5,213 nucleotides of DNA from Clostridiales bacterium (GTDB taxonomy: Bacteria; Bacillota; Clostridia; Oscillospirales; Oscillospiraceae): contig JAJPXR010000052.1 of the NCBI GenBank assembly GCA_021205375.1, positions 1 to 5,213 of the forward strand. Direction: 5' to 3'. The translations under genes and the position numbers were made by a program. The notes under the pieces are model-generated. The model had not been told where the DNA came from. It was given only the letters and a program-made list of their open reading frames with translations, and did no database searches. Shown one piece after another: positions 1 through 5,161 of the stretch (positions are counted from its first letter, which is position 1; every line of letters begins with the position of its first letter).

Positions 1-248
1 GTCAGCTCCTTCACCGACATCATGTTGACCAGGCCCACAGCGGGACCGGCCTTCTCCGCGTTGGGGACCAGGTCGGCGCTGCAAATGTACAGGTCGGCGG
101 CGCCGGGCATCACATCGTCGATGGTGGAGTGGATCACCTCCACACCGGTAACGCCCAAGGAGGTCAGCACCTTTTTGGCGTTCATCTCCATGACGAAGGA
201 AGTGCCGAGACCGGAACCGCAGAAGCACATGATTTTGTTGATACTCAT
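1..248 (-). CDS. PTS EIIB subunit, ascorbate (UlaB/SgaB) type, partial at 3' end
   Basis: This is the cytoplasmic EIIB component of a sugar phosphotransferase system. It takes phosphate from EIIA on a cysteine and passes it to the sugar carried by EIIC. Translating the minus strand from the ATG at 248-246 gives 82 codons before the window ends. The protein opens with MSINKIMCFCGSGLGTS, the phosphocysteine P-loop of GAT/ascorbate-type EIIB, and Cys10 is the expected phosphorylation site. The later segment VGLVNMMSVKEL matches the VGVRNMLSPAD region I recall from E. coli UlaB (about 101 residues), so roughly 10-20 residues are missing off the left edge. The start is supported by AAAGGAG (plus positions 258-264) 9 nt upstream. 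The gene follows the EIIC gene after an 83-nt gap and is probably in the same transcript. The family assignment is strong; ascorbate as substrate is not established. Confidence 0.9.
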   Translation of the reverse strand, partial: MSINKIMCFCGSGLGTSFVMEMNAKKVLTSLGVTGVEVIHSTIDDVMPGAADLYICSADLVPNAEKAGPAVGLVNMMSVKEL

Positions 249-285
249 AGTAATAATCTCCTTTATAATACAGATTGGATTGTTC

Positions 286-305
286 TCCGCTGCATTGCGA
301 GCGGA
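286..305 (-). other. Small intergenic hairpin between EIIC and EIIB genes
   Basis: TCCGCT (286-291) and AGCGGA (300-305) form a perfect 6-bp stem around an 8-nt loop. It sits in the 83-nt gap between the EIIC stop codon and the EIIB ribosome binding site. No U-tract follows on the minus strand, so it is not an intrinsic terminator. It could be an mRNA processing or stability element, or chance. Confidence 0.3.
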
Positions 306-331
306 ATAAGCGACAGATGGATGAGCCGTTT

Positions 332-1727
332 TTAGTCGGCGGCCTTGGCGTTGGCCTTTTTGCCGATGGTGTAGTTGTACAGCACAGGCAGCAGGAACAG
401 CACGACAACGATAATGGACAGAGTGTTGGCGTTGACGACTTTTATCAGGTTGCCGAAGATGATACCTACGAGGGTGAAGTCGGTATCCGAGAAGGTAGTG
501 TTGGCGAAGCCCATCTGCCCCAGCACTGGGTACAGGCCAGCGGCCAGGAAGGTAGCCACCACGCCGTGGACGAAAGAGCCGACCACGCAGCCTTTCAGAC
601 CGCCGGTGGCGTTGCCGCAGACGCCAGCCGTTGCGCCGCAGAAGAAGTGCAGCACCGCGCCGGGGAGGATGATGGCCACAGCGAGACCGGCGTTGCCCAT
701 CAGGGCCAGGACGATCATACCCAGGATGCCGCCGAGGAAGGAGCAGAAGAAGCCAATCAGCACTGCGTTGGGGGCGAAGGGGAACACGATAGGGCAGTCC
801 AGAGCGGGCTTGGCGTTGGGGACCAGCTTTTCAGAGATACCCTTGAAAGCGGGGACGATCTCGTTGATGAGCATACGGACGCCGGCCAGAACGATGTAAA
901 TACCGGCGGAGAAGGTGATGGACATGATGAGGGAGTATAGGAACCAGTTCTGGTCCTCGAAGATTTCCGCAGCAGCCGCGGCGTCCTGGATCGTGGCAAT
1001 CAGGGAAACGGGCACATAGCAGATGAACATGGCAATGGCGATGGAGATGGTGTTCTCACGCAGGAAGGACAGGAACTGAGGGAATTTGATGTCCTCCGTG
1101 GTGGTGGTGTTTTCGTCACGGCCAAAGAGCTTGCCGATCTGCGCGCTGAGCCAGTAGCAACCGCTGCCGAAGTGTCCCAGGGCCAGCGAGTCGTCGCCAG
1201 TGACCTTGCGGATGGTGGGCTGCATCAGCGCAGGGAACACCGCCATGACCAGGCCCAGCAGCAGCGCGCCGGTAATGATGAGCTGCGCGCCGCTCATGCC
1301 GGCAATGGACATCAGAATGGCGATCAGGCAGGACATATAGAGGGCGTGGTGGCCGGTCAGGAAGATGTACTTCAACCGGGAGAACCGGGCCAGGAGGATG
1401 TTGCACACCATGCCCAGCGCGAAGATGGAGGCGGTCTGAACTGCAAAGTCGGACAGGCCCAGAGAGGTGATGGCCTCGTTGTTGGGGACGACGCCCTCCA
1501 CGCCGAAGGCGATTTGGAACAGGTCGCCGAAGGGGATGATGGCCTCCTGAACCACGCTGGAACCAGCGTTCAGGATGATGAAGCCGAGGATGGATGGTCT
1601 TAATGGTACCCTTGATGCAGGACTGTGCGTCCTTCTTCTGGAGCAGCAGGCCCAGCAGCGCCAGCAGGCCCACGAAAATAGCAGGGGTCGAGAGGACTTC
1701 CTGAATGAAATTCAATACGGATAACAT
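332..1727 (-). pseudogene. PTS EIIC permease, UlaA/SgaT (ascorbate-type) family, frameshifted by a 4-bp duplication
   Basis: This is the integral-membrane sugar channel of the PTS. The ATG at 1727-1725 follows AGGGAG (plus 1735-1740) at 7 nt and opens MLSVLNFIQEVLSTPAIFVG, a first membrane helix. This frame is UlaA-like through IKGTIKTI (residues 38-45) and then turns into non-homologous sequence that stops near 1116. Homology resumes in another frame as LGFIILNAGSSVVQEAIIPFG and continues to the TAA at 332. E. coli UlaA has IKGTIKTIIGFMLLQAGS here. Deleting one copy of the GGAT duplication (1588-1595) restores a single 463-residue protein, against 465 in UlaA. In repaired numbering it has many hydrophobic helices, TGHH (His125), LGHF (His184), LDC (Asp309) and PFAPNAV (315-321). 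It lies between EIIA and EIIB of the same system. As written, translation yields a 203-residue product with only 45 native residues. Downstream fragment 332-1555 begins at an internal GTG without a clear binding site. A sequencing error is possible. Confidence 0.88.
1588..1597 (-). repeat. 4-bp tandem duplication (GGATGGATGG) causing the EIIC frameshift
   Basis: The plus strand reads GGAT GGAT GG. On the coding strand this gives ACCATCCATCCTCGG where the protein family requires ACCATCCTCGG (Thr-Ile-Leu-Gly). The extra ATCC is an exact copy of its neighbour, the signature of replication slippage, and shifts the frame after codon 45. Only about 2.5 units are present, too few for a classic phase-variation tract, though reversion by slippage is possible. 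Confidence 0.85.
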
Positions 1728-1752
1728 AGTTTTTCTCCCTTTTTAGATTTTA

Positions 1753-1779
1753 GGCAACAACGCACAGAAAAGTTGTGCC
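1753..1779 (-). other. Intergenic hairpin(s) between EIIA and EIIC genes
   Basis: In the minus-strand transcript GGCACAAC (1779-1772) can pair with GTTGTTGCC (1761-1753), giving an 8-bp stem with one bulged base and a 10-nt loop. A competing smaller stem, GCACA with TGTGC around a 7-nt loop, uses the same left arm. It lies in the short gap between the EIIA stop and the EIIC ribosome binding site. No U-run follows, so a terminator is unlikely. It may tune stability or EIIC translation relative to EIIA. Confidence 0.4.
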
Positions 1780-1783
1780 GCCT

Positions 1784-2209
1784 TTACTGAAAATACCGGT
1801 ACAGTGTTTCCTCGTCTGAGGATGCCAGGATGTCGTTGACGGTCTCTTCCTCGCTGAGCAGCTCGGAAATCTCCATCAGCGCGTCTAAATGGCTGTTGTT
1901 GTCGCTGGCGGCCAGGGTGACAAAGAGCTGGCCGTCCGCGCCGTTGTCGAAGGTGACGGGGTTGCGGAACAGCGTCACACCGATTTGGCTCTGCAAGGCC
2001 CCCTGCTCCGGGCGGGCGTGGGGCAGAACGATGTGGTCCGCAATGACGATGTAGGGACCCAGCCGCTCCACGTTGGCGATGATCTCCTCCTTGTAACGGG
2101 GCTCCACATAGCCGTTTTGCTCCAGCAGGTGGGTGGAGATGCGGATGGCGTCCTGCCAGTCGGCGGCGCTTTCGCAAATCTGGACGTTTTCCGGTTTCAA
2201 CAGGTTCAT
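1784..2209 (-). CDS. PTS EIIA subunit, ascorbate (UlaC) / mannitol-fructose type
   Basis: This 141-residue cytoplasmic EIIA accepts phosphate from HPr on a histidine and passes it to the EIIB encoded at the left edge. The whole protein is one PTS EIIA type-2 domain. The active-site motif is LPHARPE at residues 62-68, with His64 as the expected phosphorylated residue. E. coli UlaC (about 154 residues) has MPHGRPE at this place, preceded by a similar VEPRY...GPY stretch; here VEPRY is at residues 35-39 and GPY at 51-53. The ATG start at 2209 is well supported by AAGGAGG (plus 2218-2224) 8 nt upstream. It is the first transporter gene of the operon, 151 nt after the regulator and 56 nt before the EIIC start. 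It resembles the C-terminal EIIA domain of the regulator, with a shared HARPE core. The substrate is unknown. Confidence 0.94.
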   Translation of the reverse strand: MNLLKPENVQICESAADWQDAIRISTHLLEQNGYVEPRYKEEIIANVERLGPYIVIADHIVLPHARPEQGALQSQIGVTLFRNPVTFDNGADGQLFVTLAASDNNSHLDALMEISELLSEEETVNDILASSDEETLYRYFQ

Positions 2210-2243
2210 AGGTGTTTCCTCCTTTCTTTTCGGTTTGGGGCCT

Positions 2244-2262
2244 GCCGCCGGTTGACTGCGGC
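2244..2262 (-). other. Small leader hairpin upstream of EIIA
   Basis: GCCGC (2244-2248) and GCGGC (2258-2262) form a 5-bp GC stem with a 9-nt loop, between the proposed EIIA promoter and its ribosome binding site. No U-tract follows, so it is not an intrinsic terminator. It is short enough to be chance. Confidence 0.2.
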
Positions 2263-2279
2263 TTCCCTTGTCTGGCTTT

Positions 2280-2308
2280 ATCCTAGCACGGGAGAAGCTG
2301 GGATAGAA
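2280..2308 (-). promoter_or_regulatory. Candidate activator-dependent promoter for the EIIA-EIIC-EIIB genes
   Basis: On the minus strand TAGGAT (plus 2280-2285) is preceded by TG and one base (TGCTAGGAT), an extended -10 element. A weak -35, TTCTAT, lies at 2303-2308 with 17-bp spacing. The start of transcription would be near 2273, giving a leader of about 60 nt to the EIIA ATG. An extended -10 with a poor -35 is usual for promoters that need an activator, which fits the MtlR-type regulator encoded upstream. No terminator is seen between the regulator and EIIA, so read-through is also possible. Confidence 0.45.
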
Positions 2309-2327
2309 GTCCAGAAGAAGTACCGGT

Positions 2328-2337
2328 GTTTGTGCAA
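2328..2337 (-). promoter_or_regulatory. Candidate operator TTGCACAAAC, copy 1 (EIIA promoter)
   Basis: The 10-mer TTGCACAAAC (minus strand) lies 42 bp upstream of the proposed -10 box of the transporter genes. An identical 10-mer in the same orientation precedes the regulator promoter at 4513-4522. The position, around -55 to -64, fits an activator site. Binding by the PRD regulator is inferred. Confidence 0.45.
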
Positions 2338-2360
2338 TCCGTTGGACTGAACTGTGTATT

Positions 2361-4412
2361 TCAGGGTGTTTCTTCCTCCTCTGATTCGGCGGCGGCCAGC
2401 AGGCGGCTGACCTGCTGGAGCAGCTCTGTGGCGTTTTCGCAGGCGGCCAGTTGGTCCGCCGCGTCGGGCTGGCTCAGCAGGGTGAGAAGGTCCTGCAAGA
2501 TTTTCAGGTGTTTTTCCTGGTCCTCCGCCGCCAGCACCAGCACCAGTTTGGCCCGCCGGTATTCGGAGAACACCACCGGCTCCCGGAACACGGTCAGGGA
2601 CAGGTCCAGGCAGTTGACGCCGTCCTCCGGGCGGGCGTGGGCCAAAATCACGTCGTTGTTCAGAAACATATAGGGGCCATAGTGCTGAAGCTGGTCGATG
2701 ATGGCGTCCAGATACCGCCGCTGGATGCTGTTGCAATCCAGTAGGCACTGACCCGCAAGGCGGATGCTCTGCTTCCAGGTGCAGCGCTGGTCGCAGAACC
2801 GGACGCGGGAGATGTCCAGCACACTGAGCAGTCCGTTTTCCGGCTCCTCCTCTGCCTCCGGCTGTATCCCACCCTGGATGTAGGCGGTCAGGTCTTGGAG
2901 CAGGCTGTCATAATCGGAGGGACGCACGTATTTTTTCACCACGCGGAACAGGTTGTCCCGCTGCACCTCCACGTTTTTGGGGGCCACCAGCCGGTGGCTG
3001 AGGATGGTCTGGCGGTCAAACTCCGTCAGGATGGGGTGGACAGTGATGACGGGAATGACGCTGTTCAGTCGCACGGTGGAGATGATGAGGTCGCAGATGT
3101 CCTGGGCGTTGACCAGCTTGACGGCGGAGACCACCCCCACGATCTCCGCAAAGGGCAGCAGCTTTTGCACCTCCCGCTTGAGCATATTCCCGGTGGAAAT
3201 GCCGTTGACGCAAACGATGAGGATGCGCAGCCGGTTGTTCTCCTGGCCGGAAATTTTCAGGAACCCGCCGAAGTGCATGGCCAGATACGCCACCTCGCTG
3301 TCCGGAAGGGGGACGCCGAAGTCCTCCTCCAGGTGCTTGGCAGTGATTTTCGTGATGGCGAACAGCTCCGGGTACTCGTGCATGATGTCGTCGCCCAGCA
3401 GATTACCAATTTGGATGCCGTATTGATAGCGATATAGAGAGGTGTTCAGGTGGACGAACAGCGCCCGCTCCAGTTCGTCCCGGTTGTCAAAGACGATACA
3501 GGCCACCCGCTCGAACTCCGCGATGAGAGTTTTGGTCAGGTCGTAGACGTACTCTCTGGACGGCCCCTCAAAAAACTCGTCCGGGACAATGTTCACACGG
3601 GACCCCAGCAGGTGCAGGGTCAGGTACAACTGCTCGCTTTCGGGCAGGTCGGGAAAATGCTTCCCGATCAGTGCAAACTCTCTGGTTCTTTTGATCTCCG
3701 CCTCTTTCAAGCCGGTGATGACCAGCTCCGGCCCGTCCCGGTAGGACAGAGGCACCAGCGCGGCCAGGGACAGCAGTACCCCCTCCACATAGTCGATGCC
3801 CAGCTCCGCCTGAATTTGCTCCAATGTCTCCAGATAGCCCTGAATTTGCTCCATCTGAAAGAATTTCACCGCCCCGCTGGTGAACAGGGAGCGCAGTTCA
3901 TTGAAGTACAGGCAAAACAACGCCCGGATGCGCACCTGGTCGCCGGAGAGGTAGTAGCCGGTTTTGGGCTGGTACTCCAGGCTCAGACCGTACTGCTTCA
4001 GGGTGCGCGTCACCTCCTTCAGGTCGGTGAACACGGTGTTGCGGCTGACCTCCAGGCAGTCGGTCAACTGCTCCAGATAGACCGGTTCCGGCGAATAGAT
4101 CACCTGGCAGATGATACACTTCACCCGCTCCTCTGGGGAGAAAATATAGATCTGCTCCTGGGTGTCCGTTTCCAGCAGGCGCTGAATTTTCTTCCTCCGG
4201 CTGTGAGAGATAAACACGCCCTTTTCCCGCACGATCTCCAGCTCCGGCATCTGGGCCTGTTTGAGCCAGAGGTTGATCTTCTCCAGGTCATAGTAGACCG
4301 TCCGCCGGGAAACACCCAGCGCCTGGGCCAGCTGGTTCATGGAGATGTACTCTGACCGCGTCAGCAGGAGATTTATGATCTGTTTGCAGCGTGCGTTCAT
4401 ATACAGCGGCAT
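2361..4412 (-). CDS. PRD-domain transcriptional activator, BglG/MtlR/LicR type (HTH-HTH-PRD1-PRD2-EIIB-EIIA)
   Basis: This 683-residue DNA-binding activator is controlled by PTS phosphorylation and should switch on the adjacent EIIA-EIIC-EIIB genes. Domains in order are an N-terminal winged HTH (about 6-65, SMNQLAQALGVSRRTVYYDL), a second HTH (about 90-155, LEVSRNTVFTDL), PRD1 (about 180-285), PRD2 (about 290-390), a GAT-type EIIB-like domain (about 394-490) and an EIIA type-2 domain (about 540-675). It has HTHs, not an RNA-binding CAT domain, so it is not an antiterminator. Likely phosphosites are His267 in PRD1, His321 and His380 in PRD2, Cys401 (IVCVNGISTG) and His592 (AHARPE). From memory, the last four match H342, H399, C419 and H599 of B. 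subtilis MtlR. The usual first PRD1 histidine appears to be Ala218. The ATG at 4412 has AAGGAGG (4419-4425) 6 nt upstream, better placed than the ATG at 4400. The sugar sensed is unknown. Confidence 0.95.
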   Translation of the reverse strand: MPLYMNARCKQIINLLLTRSEYISMNQLAQALGVSRRTVYYDLEKINLWLKQAQMPELEIVREKGVFISHSRRKKIQRLLETDTQEQIYIFSPEERVKCIICQVIYSPEPVYLEQLTDCLEVSRNTVFTDLKEVTRTLKQYGLSLEYQPKTGYYLSGDQVRIRALFCLYFNELRSLFTSGAVKFFQMEQIQGYLETLEQIQAELGIDYVEGVLLSLAALVPLSYRDGPELVITGLKEAEIKRTREFALIGKHFPDLPESEQLYLTLHLLGSRVNIVPDEFFEGPSREYVYDLTKTLIAEFERVACIVFDNRDELERALFVHLNTSLYRYQYGIQIGNLLGDDIMHEYPELFAITKITAKHLEEDFGVPLPDSEVAYLAMHFGGFLKISGQENNRLRILIVCVNGISTGNMLKREVQKLLPFAEIVGVVSAVKLVNAQDICDLIISTVRLNSVIPVITVHPILTEFDRQTILSHRLVAPKNVEVQRDNLFRVVKKYVRPSDYDSLLQDLTAYIQGGIQPEAEEEPENGLLSVLDISRVRFCDQRCTWKQSIRLAGQCLLDCNSIQRRYLDAIIDQLQHYGPYMFLNNDVILAHARPEDGVNCLDLSLTVFREPVVFSEYRRAKLVLVLAAEDQEKHLKILQDLLTLLSQPDAADQLAACENATELLQQVSRLLAAAESEEEETP

Positions 4413-4454
4413 ATCGTTCCTCCTTTTCTTCCGTATGGATATTGTGATAGCTTT

Positions 4455-4483
4455 ATTATAGCGGGATGAACGTGGAAAAACAA
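4455..4483 (-). promoter_or_regulatory. Sigma-A promoter of the PRD regulator gene
   Basis: On the minus strand TTGTTT (plus 4478-4483) and a perfect TATAAT (plus 4455-4460) are separated by exactly 17 bp. Transcription would start near 4448, leaving a leader of about 36 nt that includes the AAGGAGG binding site of the regulator. The near-consensus form suggests a steady basal level of regulator. Confidence 0.75.
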
Positions 4484-4512
4484 TCGGGAGGGAATCCAGT
4501 TTTCTGCATGAG

Positions 4513-4522
4513 GTTTGTGCAA
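4513..4522 (-). promoter_or_regulatory. Candidate operator TTGCACAAAC, copy 2 (regulator promoter)
   Basis: This is an exact copy of the 10-mer found before EIIA, in the same orientation, 52 bp upstream of the TATAAT box of the regulator. The surrounding TTTGCACAAA has TTTG/CAAA inverted arms around 2 bp, as in a small dimer site. Autoregulation by the PRD protein is inferred. Confidence 0.4.
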
Positions 4523-4755
4523 ATGTATTGATGTAGAAAGCGAAGTTTTGGTGGTGATAGGAATTACATTCCCATTTCCATGTTCAGCACCGTCAACACC
4601 AATACCATGATTCCAGCTCAACCGCCATCAAGAGTTATCTGTATTACCATTATAGATTTCGTTTCCACATCAGTAACCATGGGGAATACCATAAGAATAG
4701 ACAAAACTTAAGGGGCATGAGTGAGTGAAGTTGGGAACGGATCAAAGAGTGTATT

Positions 4756-4795
4756 AAAAAACGGGACGTGCCTGATGGTGCCGCTTCAGGTGCCC
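4756..4795 (-). terminator. Probable Rho-independent terminator on the minus strand
   Basis: In the minus-strand transcript GGG...CCTGA (plus 4795-4793 and 4790-4786) pairs with TCAGG...CCC (4775-4771 and 4765-4763) across an asymmetric internal loop, around a 10-nt loop. A GTTTTTT run (4762-4756) follows directly. The stem is imperfect but the U-tract is good. It would insulate the regulator promoter from minus-strand transcription coming from the right, ending either the doubtful ORF at 5065-4832 or something beyond the window. Confidence 0.5.
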
Positions 4796-4831
4796 TGTGA
4801 CACATGAAATGAAAATTGTCCTTCTTGTTGA

Positions 4832-5065
4832 CTAGAAAAGATCTACACAAAAATAAGGCTTTTCCAATGGGATATGGTAAAGAGATTCTTCTATAGATAC
4901 TATACCACCTGCCCCAGGACCCGTTTTCTCCTCGACAAGTTTGGTCATAACAAACACGACCGTCCCCCACTGAACGAAGCATAAACTAAATATAACAAAA
5001 CAGACGGGAGTGGTTGGGATGAACAAACTTGGGGGGAGAAAATGGGGGCATAGAAATTTGAACAT
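4832..5065 (-). CDS. Doubtful small hypothetical ORF (77 codons)
   Basis: This ORF starts at ATG 5065 with only a weak AAGG upstream and ends at TAG 4832, about 37 nt before the candidate terminator at 4795. The first 40 residues are hydrophobic and rich in Cys, Phe and Pro, while the C-terminal half (from MTKLVEEKTGPG) is more like ordinary soluble protein. I recognise no family. Its codon use is AT-richer than the neighbouring operon. The only positive sign is the terminator behind it. Upstream there is a TACAAT at a suitable place but no -35. It is more likely spurious than real. Confidence 0.15.
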   Translation of the reverse strand: MFKFLCPHFLPPSLFIPTTPVCFVIFSLCFVQWGTVVFVMTKLVEEKTGPGAGGIVSIEESLYHIPLEKPYFCVDLF

Positions 5066-5103
5066 GGTGTTGGCCTTATGAGGATGCTTATTGTAAATAG
5101 ATT

Positions 5104-5141
5104 CGGGAGGGTGGCGGCGCGTAAGCGCCGACGCCCGCCCG
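5104..5141. repeat. Long GC-rich imperfect hairpin with GTAA tetraloop
   Basis: Arms 5104-5120 and 5125-5141 pair over 17 positions with two mismatches and one G-T wobble, closed by the loop GTAA (5121-5124). The inner six pairs (CGGCGC/GCGCCG) are perfect. Read on the plus strand the loop is a GNRA tetraloop. The GC-only element stands out in an AT-richer region. There is no U-run on the plus side and only a broken one (TCTATTT) on the minus side, so a standard terminator is unlikely. It may be a REP-like or insertion-sequence-associated palindrome. Confidence 0.7.
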
Positions 5142-5161
5142 GAGGTGTGGTGTTTAAGTTT

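Larger units (their letters stand above)
4484..5103. other. Gene-poor, AT-richer intergenic stretch
   Basis: Between the regulator promoter and the GC-rich hairpin at 5104 I see no gene with a recognisable family, a strong ribosome binding site or the GC-rich codon use of the operon. Open frames on either strand are short and do not resemble known proteins. The stretch contains operator copy 2, a probable minus-strand terminator at 4756-4795 and one doubtful small ORF at 4832-5065. Decayed coding sequence or an old mobile-element scar cannot be excluded. Confidence 0.5.

Noticed and set aside
275..940. Long plus-strand open frame antisense to EIIC (221 codons)
   Set aside because: It lies opposite the EIIC gene, whose minus-strand protein clearly matches UlaA. 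The plus-strand product is a low-complexity His/Gln/Asp/Gly-rich sequence typical of a GC-rich antisense frame.
1116..1595. C-terminal part of the 203-codon minus-strand frame as a real protein
   Set aside because: After IKGTIKTI the sequence turns into His/Arg/Pro-rich out-of-frame translation of UlaA. It is an artefact of the 4-bp duplication.
1588..1597. Programmed ribosomal frameshift in EIIC
   Set aside because: The restored frame needs a 4-nt removal and there is no slippery heptamer or typical stimulatory structure. The exact duplication is better explained by mutation or sequencing error.
2895..3437. Plus-strand open frame of 180 codons opposite the regulator
   Set aside because: It is the antisense of the PRD2/EIIB-coding part, with a biased composition and no family resemblance.
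3450..4355. Plus-strand open frame of 301 codons opposite the PRD regulator
   Set aside because: It is the antisense shadow of a gene with five recognisable domains. The product is rich in Gln, His and Leu without any known motif.
4397..4621. Minus-strand 74-codon open frame over the regulator promoter
   Set aside because: It overlaps the promoter and the start of the regulator and has no family resemblance or binding site.
4828..4860. Plus-strand TTGACT with AAATAA 17 bp downstream as a promoter
   Set aside because: The -10 is poor and no plus-strand gene follows.
4650..4982. Minus-strand open frame of 110 codons
   Set aside because: It has no ribosome binding site and no recognisable family, and it runs straight through the terminator-like hairpin at 4756-4795.
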